From positions 63,231-127,230 of the forward strand of contig FWWN02000624.1 of assembly GCA_900175165.2 (NCBI GenBank): 64,000 nt of DNA, read 5' to 3'. This stretch comes from Rhizomucor pusillus. Lineage: Eukaryota; Mucoromycota; Mucoromycetes; Mucorales; Lichtheimiaceae. The translations under genes and the position numbers were made by a program. Shown piece after piece: positions 47,852 through 60,333 of this stretch (the first letter of the stretch is position 1; each line of letters opens with the position of its first letter). The notes beneath the pieces were generated by a model. The model searched no databases. It was not told the DNA's origin and saw only the letters and a list, made by a program, of their open reading frames with translations.

Positions 47852-48627
47852 CGTATACGCATACGCTCATTTTGTATGCTTTTTTTCTCTTTTACTTGTG
47901 CCAATCCCAAATGGAAAAATTGTGTAAAAATTACCTCCAATGAATATAAATGTCCATGTTGAAATTGGCAGCAGACTGGGAAGGTAGCTCAATGTTCCAG
48001 CGCTTGGCGAGCTCGGCAGCTACAGAATTCATTAGCTCGCATTTTTTTTTTAAAAAAAAAAAAGACTTAGTAGTTAGTATATCAGCAGTAACGGGCGGTT
48101 TGAAAGGACTGTAAAGTAGAAAGTGCTTGCGTGAATACTTGCGGGTGTGTAGTAGTTGCCAAACAGGTCGATTTTCGTGCACTTATTACACTTGCAAGGG
48201 AAGTACTCGAAAAACTTTATGTCGGCAGGCATGTTGAGGCAATGTCGAGATGAAGACCTTATTTTCAGGTGCAGCAATTTCATGTAATCATGCAGGAACT
48301 TTGCAGGAACCAATCGGTATATGCAACGCAATTTCACCAGATGTACTTGTACTCAAGAATGCCAATGATTATACAGGTTTTCATTTCTCAGTCCTCATCC
48401 TCTACTCTACTACATATTATAATCCGTATCTGGATATTTTGATCTGTAGTCAAAACAATACAGTTTTATATTCTTGCCTTTGTAAAATTGAAACTTGGTA
48501 AAATAAGATGGAGGCGACGACGTTACTTTCCAGAAGGTGTGTAGTTCCCGATGTACTGTCCATTTTCCTTTTTAGACTCGCTATACAGTATATTGCAAAC
48601 AAAGTAAATCATGTAGTGGGGCTAGAC
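47852..48627. other. Intergenic, possible minus-strand exons of an unrecognised gene
   Basis: On the minus strand, 48236-48148 reads PADIKFFEYFPCKCNKCTKI (Cys-rich, C-x-C-x2-C) and 48020-47937 reads LAKRWNIELPSQSAANFNMD. A plausible intron would join them, but the frame does not close convincingly and no family is recognised. The remainder is AT-rich. Confidence 0.35.
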
Positions 48628-50381
48628 TTAGAGTATTCTGTAGAGTGGTATGATGGCAATTTGCTGCGCTGGTTGTCTGTACTGTTCAAAGCCGATTCCA
48701 TCATCTACAGGCTGACGCACTGGACGGATCACTCTGATATTTGCCACCGGTGAGCTGCTCTCAGCTTGATCGCTGGTATTATTTCCGATATACCTGCAAG
48801 CAATGCTCTTAGTATATTTTTATCGCAGAATCTCGATGTTTGAGAAAACGAGCCTAAATACCTCTGGATAAACTGCTGAGTACGATCATGCAATACCAGC
48901 CGTCGAGTTTTGCGCGCTGGTTTTTGATCTTCTGACTCTTGCGGTCTCAGTTTTTGATTCCACATGACTTCTCCTGTCCGTTTTCCAAGTGGACTGTGAT
49001 CATAGATACTCTCAATTGTTCTCGATTGCTCCTCTGTAACATATACAGAGCTAGCACTGCTTTCCTCGATGGGTTTATCTGTTATCTTGCTTGCAGTCAG
49101 GGGAACGGGCTGGAGCATATTCTTGAATTGTGCCCAATCCTCAATCAGACAGTTTGCTTTCCATTGTTGGTTTGTTTCCATGCGAGTTTGTGTATCTTGG
49201 CGGTCGATGGCGGTAAGAGTACCCTGCTTCTGCCAGCGTGAACTTGCATTATCGAATCCATCCACTGCATCATACTCCTCCTTTCCTTGATCACTCGTCC
49301 GTATCGCTGCAGAAGATTCCATAGTCTCGTCAGAGTGTTCTTGTCGCATATCTTGAGATGCCTTCATATCCTTCATAGCACCATGGGTATCCATTGTATT
49401 TACGCTGTCATTGTCTGAAACTTTTCCTTGATACGTTTCTTCGTCGGATATAGCGCTGCTTCGGTTATCGATCGTAGCCAAGTACTCTCTCCGCGTTCCA
49501 CGGCTGCTGATGTTGCTGCCTTCTTCATATTCTTCCTCCCTTAAGTATATCAGACCATCCTCGGTTGCCTGTGTGGTTTTCTGTGCATCATCTTCGTCAG
49601 AAGTGCTTCCATCAGACCAGATGCTGCCATCATCTGCTGTGTTGTCCCTTTGGCTATCAGAATGTTTGGTCTGAGTCGACTCTTTATCGATATCCTCTTC
49701 TTCAAATTGAAAATACTCCATCTCTTGACTGATCGTACCCAACGGTGGGGTATAAGACGTCTCAACACTATTGTCTCTCGAAGATCCGCCAGAACGTTCT
49801 TCTTGACAAGTCGATGATGGACTGTCCACGTTGTCGCGCGACTCCACGAGTGACAACTTCTCCAAATTTCTGGCAAGTGTATCAGCTAGATTTTCATTGC
49901 GTGGATCGTCTCTTGATACCAGATAGATGACATCCTTGACTTCGCGGCCATGCTGCCCTCCTTCACGATACTTTCTTCCATGGTCAGATTCCGAGTTTTC
50001 ATCGTCATCGTAGCCATACTCAGTCTGCATGAAGGAAGTTGGACTTGTTTCATAAGTCAATTGCTTATTTCTTTGTGGAGGATAACCGAAAGCTTCTCCA
50101 AAGTTGTCACAATTTGTGTATTTTTTATCAATTTGTTCTAATGATAATGGTGTCATTGAGGTATTTGAAGACAGTGTGCGTCCGAATTCTATGCAGAAGA
50201 TGGTACGTATTCGCATCGATGAGCATGTAACAGACAAAGCGGTCTGAAGCCTCTGACTACCTCTCTCAGAAAGCCGGTAAGCTATATCAACGTCATCATC
50301 TGAATCGGAATCAGCACGATAAAAAGAGGACAAAGCATCTCTGGGACTATTGCTGTCCTGCGAAAGGTAGTTTGTGTTCAT
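48628..50381 (-). CDS. Acidic, disordered protein of unknown function
   Basis: Two exons on the minus strand, 50381-48862 and 48793-48628, joined in frame (561 aa). ATG 50381 starts MNTNYLSQDSNSPRDALSSF. Almost the whole protein is Glu/Asp/Ser/Thr-rich and predicted disordered, with a basic conserved-looking patch near the C-terminus (RKTRRLVLHDRTQQFIQRYI). Reading through the intron gives a longer Ile/Leu-rich tail in the single-exon frame (ORF to 48729); the splice CAGAG|GTATTT is preferred because it is a good donor and the acceptor TTGCAG lies 68 bp on. No family or localisation motif was recognised. Confidence 0.6.
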
Positions 50382-50541
50382 AAAGTAGATCGTGAGTGTA
50401 CAAGATATATGGTAACGTAAGGTACAAGGAAAGCGGGAGAAGGAAGGGAAGAGAAAGAAAAGAGTGGCGGAGCAATGGTGTGGGTGTTAAGGTTATACAC
50501 GATTCATGCAAACAATGGGTCGAACATTTAGCATTGTTCCA

Positions 50542-51818
50542 TCAGCCCATGACTTGACCCCAGGCGTTGCTCATGGTCTGGACGCCCCAGTTGGCATTCT
50601 GCATAGCTTCGGCGTTCGGATTCATTCCTTGAGCATCCTCTCTAACGTGCTTCAATGCAACAATCTTAGTGTAGATCCAAGTGAAGCACGCCATGAAGAA
50701 GGAGCCAAGGCCAAAAATCAAGAATCCTGCAAGTTCGGCGCTTCCGGTGCTTGCATCGGTCAGAGCGATGGCGAGTTTCACAAAGAAACCGATGATTAGC
50801 ATAAGTCCCCACGCAGCGGTCATGATTCGCAAATCCATTCTGAATCGCGCCATGTTGCGATACGTCCAATCGAGTTTCTCGGCCTTTGTCATGCGGCGAT
50901 CCCGGCTAAGGCGGTGCTCGTCTTGCTTTTGGAGGTCTTCGTCGGTTTCCGCGCGAGGCATGATCTGGTTCGCGAGTTCGTAGATGACAGGACGCATCTT
51001 GTAGGAGCCAATGCGGATGGGGATGAGAGATACAAGGCAGATGACACCTACTATCAACGGCACCAAACTTTCCAAGATAGCTGCTGTCACGCCTTCTGGT
51101 TCGGCAATGGACTTGAGAGCGAAATTAATAAAGATTTTTCCAAAATCGCGGTCTCACGTTACACTTACCACGATACCGGAAAGGAGAAAGCTCACTCCGG
51201 CAATAAGCCCAAGGATATCGAACGTTCTCGTCTTTAACATCCGGCTAAATTTTTTCCAGCATTGTCAGTTCTTTTGTACACTTATTTATCGCTTGTCGTG
51301 TTGATATCTTACAGTACTACAATGAGCAAAGGAGGGCACGCTGCCACAACCATAGCTACAATCTGACCAAGATGCGGCTTCAGTAGATGATACAGCAAAA
51401 TTGGCAGACCAATAGACCACAGGATGGCGAGAATAAAGTTCCAGATGGGTCTTCCACGGATGAACTCAAACGTGAAAATATCCTGAAGCTCACCAAGGTC
51501 CATGGGCTTCTCCTCGTCTTGTTCATGTATCCGGTATTTTAAATTCAAGGGTCGATTATCTTCGTTACCATCGGCGTTCACGGGCACGTTTTCAAATGTA
51601 TCTCGCCGGCTGCTGTTATCGTAGGCATTACCCGCCGGTGGACCGTCAGGAGGAGCAGGAGGAGGAGGCGCCGAGGACGCAGCATTAGCGTATGCATTGC
51701 CATGGTAAGGTGGGTAGGCTTGCTGCTGACCGACCGGGTTGCTGTTCGCGTAGCAGTTTTGCCGGTACGCTGGAACATAGTTTACTTGACTTTCTTTAGA
51801 TCGACTCCAGAAAGGCAT
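50542..51818 (-). CDS. Multi-pass membrane protein, VC0807-like
   Basis: Three exons on the minus strand: 51818-51313, 51244-51169 and 51111-50542; 383 aa, all in frame. The N-terminal 110 residues are Pro/Tyr/Asn-rich and cytosolic. TM segments follow: FILAILWSIGLPILLYHLL, IVAMVVAACPPLLIVVL, FDILGLIAGVSFLLSGIV, LESLVPLIVGVICLVSLIPI, then after a charged loop a further pair LRIMTAAWGLMLIIGFFVKL and LIFGLGSFFMACFTWIY. The layout and the RPIWNFILAI-type opening resemble the VC0807 family, whose function is unknown. Expected in a cell membrane. Confidence 0.72.
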
Positions 51819-53061
51819 GGCCCCCTATGAAATGTTGCCAAGATTTGCATAGCCTGTCAACCCGGGGACAAGTGGCTCGCGTTCCGTTTTCATTCAAACT
51901 TCGGGAAACGTTTTTCCCTTTTCCGGATTTTCCAAACTCGAAACAATGGTGGGATACACCAATTCTTGGCAAGAACAACATATCTCGCGTCCTGCACCAC
52001 GCCTCCCAGATGTTTGTTAGTTGCCCCGTCAGAGAGATTGTAATAGTTATCGCTTTAAATAATATCTGTGTATGCAACGCGATAAATGGACAGCAAGGCA
52101 ACCAAGGGAAGATGGATTCTGCTCGTCAGCAATCGAGTAAATGTAAGCATTTGTCACCAGTATCGAGAAACCAGATTACTGGAATCGATGTGGACAAGCT
52201 ACCTTCATATAATGGAATACATAAATTAGAATAGAGTGTGTTTGCATAGACCAAGTAAGATTGCGGATGTTTTCACAGGGACAACACGTTAAGACATTCA
52301 ATGCTAACCCAGTTCCTGCCAAGGGTGCCTCAAGTTAGCAATAAGTCCTGTTGAAATGATGTTCATTCAGGTCCCTGGCGTGGATTTCGCTATCTTGTGT
52401 TGCATTGCTGCTCTAATTGGCCACAAATCTGCCTAATGTCGATTGCGTCCAAAAACATTCAGACTCCTTTTCATCTTTTTCACATCAGGCCTGATACTGC
52501 GTGGGTAATATGGAAAGAGTAGCTATGTATATCCTCGTTAGTTGACCTTTCGTATTAAACATTAGCATAATATAAACGTCTTTCAAACCCTTATGCATCG
52601 TGACATTCTGTAAAGGGCCCTGATTTCGATATATTTCTTTATCACATCAAAGAAACATACCAGCCTGTTGCGTTCGGAGATGCTGGTACAAAGTGTTGCA
52701 GGTACCAATGATCTACAAGTTTCTCACCCATTATGCAACATTCATGCTATACAATGAACCTGTTGTCATCTGATTACGAATAAGTAAAATATAGCTTTAA
52801 TGAGACTAGATACGATCACAGAGTAACATAAAGCATGTAACCTAAGCAAAACGAGTAATTTCTTATCCACTTTATATTAGCATTGTATTCCTCGAGCGCA
52901 GGAAGTAGCCATGACAGAAATGCAAGATTTTTCCAAATTTGGAATGGAGAGAGCGGGGCACGAGTTGCGCAGGAAAAAGGGCGCTCAAAAAGCTGGCCCC
53001 GCGCGCGCGCAGTAACTGGGTTCTTTCTCGTTGGATTCTTTTGCTTTTTGTAAAGAACCTC
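51819..53061. other. Intergenic, no gene seen
   Basis: 1.2 kb of mixed sequence between divergent genes. A 135-codon plus-strand frame (51827-52234) has no family features and no good start context. Confidence 0.5.
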
Positions 53062-54923
53062 ATGCCTACGATCACTTCACTCACCAAGGTGGCTGCGCTG
53101 GCTGCCGCCACAGCCATAGTCAGCTTTGGCTGCGTGTCTGCCGAAGGAAACTTTTTGCAGCAACAAGTTGACGGTTTATCGACGTCTTGGCGCCACGGAA
53201 AGGATATCCTGCAGCAACAGGAGCTTCCGAACTGGTTTCCCAAGTTCCCCTCTTACGCACGCAACGGTGACTTTATCAAGACTTTCTCACACCCTGCATT
53301 CCCTGGATATTCCGTCAGATACAAGAAACCTGCTCTCTGTGATCCTGACGTTAAGCAGGTAAAATCCGATCCCCCCAATCGATCACGATAAAGTTACCTA
53401 TGCAGTTTTTGCTTCCATGAGTACAGATTAGCGGCTACTTGGATATCTCTGATGACCAGCATTTCTTCTTTTGGTTCTTTGAATCCAGAGACAAGCCTTC
53501 CAAGGATCCCCTCGTTCTCTGGCTGAACGGTGGACCTGGCTGCTCGTCTTTAACTGGTCTGTTCATGGAACTTGGGTGAGTAATTCAGAACAAATAGCGT
53601 GTGAATGTAGAAGCGCTAACGGATTAGTGATATAGACCATGCATGGTCGATAAGGGCGGTCAAAGTACAAGCTACAACAAGTATTCCTGGAACAACAATG
53701 CAAACGTCATCTTCTTGGACCAGGTATGTGAAAATTCAAAGGAGAATCCCGTTTCAGATACAGTGCTTACTAATGAGTGGTGTTTCAGCCTTTGAATGTT
53801 GGTTACTCGTACGGCAGAGGAGGCGCCTCCAACTCGGTCGATGCGGCCAAGCATGTCTATGCTTTCCTTCAGCTTTTCTTCAAGGAATTCCCCGAGTACG
53901 CGTCGCTTGATTTCCATGTTGCTGGCGAGTCATGTGAGTAATCTCCGTCTCTTCGGCGTTCCCCCGGTCCTAATCTTGCATCCCACCCACCGCAGATGCC
54001 GGACATTACATTCCCGCTATCGGCACTGAGCTCAACAAGAACAACAAGGGCAAGTTCACGACAGCTGGCCTGCGTGAAAATGCGCAGTCCTTGGCTCCTA
54101 TCAACCTCAAGTCCCTCCTTATCGGTAACGGCTTGACCGATCCTTTGATCCAATACAAGTATTATGCCAAAATGGCCTGCGAAAACTCTTACGGCCCCGT
54201 CCTTGATAAACGAACCTGCGATACAATGGAACAACAATATCCCGCCTGCGCTCGTCTCATTGAAGGCTGCTACAGCTCTGGAAGCGTTTTCACTTGCTTG
54301 CCTGCCGCCATGAAATGCAACAAGGACCAGATCTCGCCCTATCAGCAAACCGGCAGGAATGTGTACGATGTGCGCAAGGACTGCGAAGGCGGCGACCTCT
54401 GCTACCCTATCATGGACGATATCTCAAAGTACCTCAACAAGGAAGATGTCAAGAAGGCTCTTGGTGCGCAGGTCGATAACTATGAGAGCTGCAACATGCA
54501 AATCAACTTCAAATTCAACGTGAGTCCTCTGCCTCTGTCCTTTACAATCGCCTAGATTTATTGATGATACTCTAGATGGCGGGTGACTGGATGCGCCCTT
54601 ACGTTGACGATGTTCCACCGCTTCTTGAAGATAACATCCGCATCCTTATCTACGCTGGCGACGCAGACTACATCTGCAACTGGATGGGTAACAAGGCATG
54701 GACTGTCGAACTGCCCTGGGAAGGCCACGAGGAGTTTGCACGTGCCAATGACACCGAGTGGAAATCGACTATTACTGGAAAGCACGCCGGTGATTTGCGC
54801 AGAACTGAAGATGGCCGATTTGCTTTCTTGCGCGTTTTCGGTGCTGGACACATGGTTCCTTACGACCAGCCCGAAGCTGCTTTGGATATGCTCAATGACT
54901 GGGTTAAGGGCAAACTCGAGTAA
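53062..54923 (+). CDS. Carboxypeptidase Y-like serine carboxypeptidase (S10)
   Basis: Six exons: 53062-53358, 53427-53575, 53636-53723, 53789-53933, 53996-54519 and 54576-54923; 516 aa, in line with vacuolar carboxypeptidase Y precursors. The N-terminus is a secretory signal peptide ([19 protein letters not shown]). The S10 motifs are intact: [20 protein letters not shown], the nucleophile in AGESYAGHYIPA, the catalytic Asp in [16 protein letters not shown] and the His in [15 protein letters not shown]. It removes C-terminal residues from peptides, normally in the vacuole; the propeptide is shorter than in yeast Prc1. Serine of GESYAG is split across an intron. Confidence 0.95.
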
Positions 54924-55230
54924 ACGTCAACATCCTAATGGATGCAGAGCGAGTTTAATGTTCTCACTTTTATCTCGTTGTTTTCTTTTCGTGACAAAGA
55001 AGCATACATATACAAGCTGCTAGGAGTGTGATGAATGGATGTACAATATTTCACAATGTCACGTTATATAAACGGATCATTCGATTGAATCATCCCCTCA
55101 CTTGTCAAGTGTTAATTTCTCAAACATAACTTTGATGGATGGATGGATGGGTAGATGAGAAATATTATAATACGGATATATTTGAAGGATTAGATCAAGA
55201 GAGAAAGAGAGTGATAAAATAAGGTATTCA
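54924..55230. other. Intergenic, GGAT repeat
   Basis: 307 bp between convergent stops; contains a short (ATGG)n tract near 55135-55152. Confidence 0.6.
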
Positions 55231-57021
55231 TTATTTCTTGGCTCCAGCAAAAAGTTTCGTCAGAGATACTTTTTTGCTAACAAAGGAACGCACGACAGAG
55301 TTCTTGTTATCCTTGACTGACGATTTGTCAGTTAACTTTCTGCTGAATGGTTTTGTTGGGAACGAGCGGCTTTTCGTGAGGACAGGCATACTTGAAGTCT
55401 CAGGGATCACTTTGTCTTCAGCGTCCTCGCTGTTTGCAACAAAAGAGCGACAGTGTTGATCCATTTGCGGCGAAGTAGGAATGGGCATAGGAGGTGGGAC
55501 ACATCGAGGAGCCAAATTTTTGCTGATAGGTCGAAAAGCAGAAATGCTGGACTCGCTCCGTGTAATGATATTGGTGGTATTATTATTATTATTACTACTA
55601 TTAGCGACAGAGTTAGAGGAGTGCGTGTAGTTTTGTATCAGTGCAGTGTAAAGATCATCCTCGTCCAGTTCTTCTGGCACGGAATTAATCCGACTATTGT
55701 CCGATGACGACGATGACAAAGACGAAGATGTTGACGACTGATGAACGCTGTTGTTGTCAGAAGTGCTCTGATGAGGCGAGCGGTGAGCGCTGTGATACGA
55801 AGTGCTGCTGCAACTGCTACTTCTTGCCAATGGCTGGGTGTGCTCTGCATCAACCGCGGACAGACTCTTTTTGATAACTGGATAGTTGCAAAACACGCAG
55901 ACGCTCGAGTAGTTATTGTTGCTGTTGCTGTTGCTGTTAGTACTATTGCTGCTCTGTCCGTTACTGAACCAACTTTTCCAGTATCCGGTATCTCCGTAGC
56001 TTTCATCGCTGCTACTGCTGATATTATCGTCGGCTGCAAACTTGCTACTGGTTGTACCGTAATCGATCTGGCGAGGATAGTATCGGTGGTAATTAACTGC
56101 TGGTTGGAATCCACCAGACATGCAATAATCCTGTTGCTCATATTCAAATTGCTGCTGATACTGCTCCTTTTCCTCTTCATCTTGTTGCTGTTGCTGCTGC
56201 TGCTGCTGCTGCTGAGACCGGCTCAATGTGCAGTTAGGTGCAGACGGCGATGGAACTAGGCGCAATGGACGAGGCGACAACGATGTCGTCGTTGTTGTCG
56301 TCGTCTTTTTTTCTTCCTGCTTGCGTCTTTCCAACTTTCCAGGACTCCAAATGATCCCCATTTCTTGGTCGCTGCTCCGGTTCGTTCGGTCAAGCCGGCG
56401 AAGCAGAGGCGCATGCATTTCTTGGTCTTGTTCGTCGGCCAGCGACGTCAGTGAAGATCTCTGCTGCTCTTTAGTTTGGTGCCGTGGAAGCAGCGGCGAT
56501 AGCGATAAAGAAGAGGAATCAAACGTAACATTGTCCTTAACGTCGAACGCGGTTGACAGCTCCTGCCGTGCTTGCAGCAGCCGCTGCATCATCCGCAGCC
56601 CCAGGATATTTACAGTACGAATAGCCTCCATCTGATCCAGCGTATCCCGCGTGTTCCATGCTTGGGCGCATTGCATGATATGCTGCGAGTCTACCCATTG
56701 CTCGTCCAGAAACCGATCAATGAAGTGCAAAAGACGGGTTTCTCGAGAGGCATAGTCGGCGACGCTGCTGGCGGCGCTGCTGCTGCTGTCAGTTTCCGTA
56801 GCTAGCGCTGCCGACGAGGATGATGATGCAAAGACGTGCTGTGTCGTCCATTGCTGGACGAGCTCCTTGTATTCTGTTAAAACAGTGGGGTCTTTTGGAT
56901 CATGCAACAGTGGTTTGCGTGTAACATAGGTTGCGAATCTGGGTAATGGTTGGTCGTCTTTTAACGAGTGTGAAGGGCGGTGCGCGTCCTGCGCTGACAC
57001 CTGTTCAGAAGCACAAAGCAT
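55231..57021 (-). CDS. Ser/Gln-rich disordered protein with conserved C-terminus
   Basis: Single exon, 596 aa from ATG 57021 (MLCASEQVSAQD). A further in-frame ATG at 57078 would add 19 hydrophobic residues. An N-terminal ordered segment of about 130 residues (FATYVTRKPLLHDPKDPTVL, then FIDRFLDEQWVDSQHIMQCAQAW) contains probable helices. The middle is poly-Gln, poly-Ser, Asn-rich. The basic C-terminus (SRKLTDKSSV...SKKVSLTKLFAGAKK) carries many Ser followed by basic residues. Family not recognised; a signalling or cytoskeletal scaffold is possible. Confidence 0.6.
   Translation of the reverse strand: MLCASEQVSAQDAHRPSHSLKDDQPLPRFATYVTRKPLLHDPKDPTVLTEYKELVQQWTTQHVFASSSSSAALATETDSSSSAASSVADYASRETRLLHFIDRFLDEQWVDSQHIMQCAQAWNTRDTLDQMEAIRTVNILGLRMMQRLLQARQELSTAFDVKDNVTFDSSSLSLSPLLPRHQTKEQQRSSLTSLADEQDQEMHAPLLRRLDRTNRSSDQEMGIIWSPGKLERRKQEEKKTTTTTTTSLSPRPLRLVPSPSAPNCTLSRSQQQQQQQQQQQDEEEKEQYQQQFEYEQQDYCMSGGFQPAVNYHRYYPRQIDYGTTSSKFAADDNISSSSDESYGDTGYWKSWFSNGQSSNSTNSNSNSNNNYSSVCVFCNYPVIKKSLSAVDAEHTQPLARSSSCSSTSYHSAHRSPHQSTSDNNSVHQSSTSSSLSSSSSDNSRINSVPEELDEDDLYTALIQNYTHSSNSVANSSNNNNNTTNIITRSESSISAFRPISKNLAPRCVPPPMPIPTSPQMDQHCRSFVANSEDAEDKVIPETSSMPVLTKSRSFPTKPFSRKLTDKSSVKDNKNSVVRSFVSKKVSLTKLFAGAKK
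56190..56216. repeat. CTG/TTG (poly-Gln) tract
   Basis: Eleven Gln codons in a row, read on the minus strand, within the Ser/Gln-rich gene. Confidence 0.85.
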
Positions 57022-58251
57022 AGATGATGCTGGGCGGTGAAGGATGATAAAAGGACGGTAAAGGGACAGATAGAGCAAATAAAAGATAGAAATGTCACTG
57101 CTTCTTTGACCTCGTCTTCCTTGTTAAAAGTATTACATTCCAAAGTATTAAAAAAGGCGACCCATCCCTGTCAAACGATGAACCCCTTTCAATTTGCCCT
57201 TTCTTCTGGTCTCTCTATCTCGATATGGTAATTTATCGTCTTGCATGCACAATATCGTGTATGGAATGCAACATGCGCTAGACTATTCTACCAACCTATT
57301 TTACTTTTACATGCAAGAACAAGGACTAAAGCAGGACACTTTGGAAACAACTTAGATTGCTATTTATATATTTCTCTGTAAGTTTGGATGACCGTATTCA
57401 CTTATGAGATCTTCATAAATTTCTACTACGTTAATACACAATGTAATAAGTGGTAAGCGTCTGGCAAGTCGATCTAGCTAAATTGTATATTCGTACATTG
57501 TTCTGGTGTGAAGTCATAATGATATTGATTTCCTCTCCAGTTGGCGGCTCCTGAGGAGGAAAAAAGTTGTAGAAAATGAAAAAAAACGGTTTGTGGCAAG
57601 ATATTTGATGTAAGGAGCTTTGTCACTATTTTAATGAAAATAAACGGCGATAGCTTTCAAACTAATAAAAAGATATAATAGAAGAAAACCTGTATGTGCC
57701 TCGCAACCTCCTTCCATATCTGGCGGGACACCGCAACTTGTTTAAAACTATTATTGACAGCCGATTTGTCCCGAAACTGTACTGTTCCTCTAGTATCCCT
57801 TGAGTATAGTTATATGCTAACTGTTCTTAAGCATTGAACAAACGTTAGAGGGATCAATGATCGATAAACGCTGGTGGTTGGCTAATGGAAAACTCACACG
57901 AAGATGGAACAACGCGTGTTGTCCGATACAAGACGATTTGACTATCATTTATTCTGTCGATTTATATTGACATATGACGGGGAATGTGAGCAAGTGAAGA
58001 CGACCACGAAAAGGGTTTCGGTGAGTAATCAGCACAGGTTGATTTTATCCTCTTGAGCCTGTTTCATTTGTATGATTCCTGACAACAAGATGATATCTGA
58101 TGTGTTTCTGCATGCGAGGACACAAACTTGCTCGTGATCGCAGGTCGTCCGGTGCGACAATGCTGTCTTTCAATATCGTGAACATTGTTTACTTGTATGA
58201 AACGGATAACCCACGCATCTTTCTCCTTCCTTTCCCTCTTCAGTCTAAAGC
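57022..58251. other. Intergenic, no gene seen
   Basis: 1.2 kb divergent spacer, AT-rich from 57240 to 57680. No convincing frame. Confidence 0.5.
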
Positions 58252-60333
58252 ATGCCACCTCGGACAAGCAAAAGACAAGAAAGTGTAGTAGCAGATGAAA
58301 AAGGCATATGCAAATCTCGCTTTTTTTCCGAAGGTACCGCAAACACGTTAAGTCTGACATTGATTCACACTCGAGCTCTTATCATGTCAAAGAGAATACA
58401 GCTCGGTCAAAGGAATCAGCTCCCTGTGCGTGGCAGAAAACGCGTATTCCACCATGTATAAAGATAGCTTCGATACGGGTAGATTGACAGTACAAGGATT
58501 GGCGCATTTATTTTGACACGGGAAAAAAATATAGGACCGCCTACGTGCCAGTAGTCAGCCGCCGTCTGTGCAAGCTGCAACGTCAACAATAACAGATCAA
58601 GAGGAAGAAACGGGATCTGAGTTTTTCAAACAAACAATGCTGGAGAGGTACGAGCAGATACGTACGTATGCTCTGAGCCAACACTAAAGAAAACCGAAAA
58701 TCCTGTTTATGCAGTCAAAAAATCGAAACCGTGAGGAAGCAAAGCTTCTTCAGCGAAGAGTTGACCGAAGAAGAACGCGACATTGTTGCCAAACGAGTAG
58801 CTCTTCAGCAGCGACAGTTTGCAGAATATGAACGACGAGAGAAGATTCGCAAATCCAAAGCTATCCAGGCCATGTTTGAGCACGTCAACAATGAGGAAAT
58901 ACAGGAAATGCTTTTGGACTGCGACGATAATGAGGCATGTACACTAGCTTAAAAACAAGCATTCAATAATATCGATTTGGTGTTGTTATTAACGGCAGTT
59001 TACAGGACGAAGTGATATATCGTTTGACTCAACCTAGTTATTTGTACGAAATTCGAAAGCAGATTGCTTTAAAGTACTCGCAAGAGGAAGCAGAGATAGG
59101 TATGACAAATACGGGAACAAATACTACTTTTCGATTACAAACCCACTGTCTTATCGTAACAAGGACCAGGTCTGAGTGCTGCTCAGGAGGCAGCATACCA
59201 GCAATTGCTAAAGAAACGATCTCGTACACTCAAAAGAACAACAAATGACAATGCCAAAAAGTAAGCTTGACAGAGGGAGAGAGAGAGATATAGCCTGAGA
59301 ATTACAGCAACCGCCAAGTTCTGAACATGTTGTAAAATATATCTAAAACAGACAGTACCGTATGGGTGGGCGATTAGGCCTCGATGAAGCGCTGCAGCAG
59401 GTCCAAAAGCACCGGCAAGCGGATCCAGAAAAGGCATTTGAAGGATGGTCCCAGGCACGTATACGTGCCTATCAAATGATCAATGAAAACCCCAACAGTT
59501 ACTACTACCGTTTCAATGCACCCGGTGAAGTGCAGCGGAGAGGTCAATGGACCGAGGTAACTAAGCCATTAACACGGAAGCACAGGATAAAGTACTCAGA
59601 CTACCACATAGGAAGAGCAAAAATTGTTTTTCGAAAGACTCGAAGAAGTCGGTGCGAATGGGCAGTGGGGTATTTTTAGCATGAAGATCCCAGGACGAGT
59701 TGGATACCAGGTACGACGAACCAAGCGTTTGACAAACCACAAAGGAATGGTTTAAAATGACAACAGCGCGGCGCGTAACAGTGCTCCAACTTCTATCGGT
59801 TGCTGGTGGAGACCAAGAAAATCAAGGACCCGAATTATGTTTTGGATGAGCGAGGCAAGGCGCATTATTTGTTTGACAAGAAAAATGCCAATGGCGAGAC
59901 CACAAAGACCTTCCGCACGCACAACAAGAACCCCTTTGCTGCAGAAAGCAGTTCTTCGGCGGCGGCATCGACATCGGTCTCCAGGCGAAAGCAGCAGCAG
60001 CAACAACAACAACCAAAACAACAAAAGAAACGCGTTCGACGAAATCCTACCCCTGTCACAGATGACGATGAACCCGAATACAGCAGACAAGTGAATCGGG
60101 AACCATCTCCGGTGATTGACATTGACGACGATAGCAGCAGCGGTGGCGTGAGACGCAGTAAACGGAAAAGACGACCGACGGCTGCAGCTATAGAAGCTGG
60201 GCTCGTTCCAGAAGACAAACCGTATTGCTCGTGGGATGCAAGCCTCGTAGCCAGCAGCTCGTCTTCACGACGACGTCGTGCCAACAAGTCTTCTGAGGAA
60301 TCTTCTTCGTGCCCATCTAGCAGCAAGGACTGA
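58252..60333 (+). CDS. SANT/Myb-like domain protein with CUE-like segment
   Basis: Nine exons: 58252-58333, 58393-58478, 58559-58647, 58715-58934, 59006-59099, 59170-59260, 59352-59556, 59612-59710 and 59782-60333; 505 aa, all in frame. A charged helical N-terminal part (LTEEERDIVAKRVALQQRQF) is followed by EEIQEMLLDCDDNEDEVIYRLTQP, which reads like a CUE/UBA-type small fold that binds ubiquitin or a related partner. A SANT/Myb-like helix-turn-helix spans WTEEEQKLFFERLEEVGA through GRVGYQCSNFYRLLV. It is followed by a conserved VLDERGKAHYLFD motif and a low-complexity tail with nuclear-type basic clusters (RRSKRKRRP). A chromatin or transcription role is inferred. The intron after exon 4 has a GC donor (GAG|GCATGT), because the alternative GT donor gives a stop. 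The exon 2-3 junction is the least certain. Confidence 0.7.

Noticed and set aside
51827..52234. 135-codon plus-strand frame
   Set aside because: No recognisable features and lies in the upstream region of the divergent membrane-protein gene.
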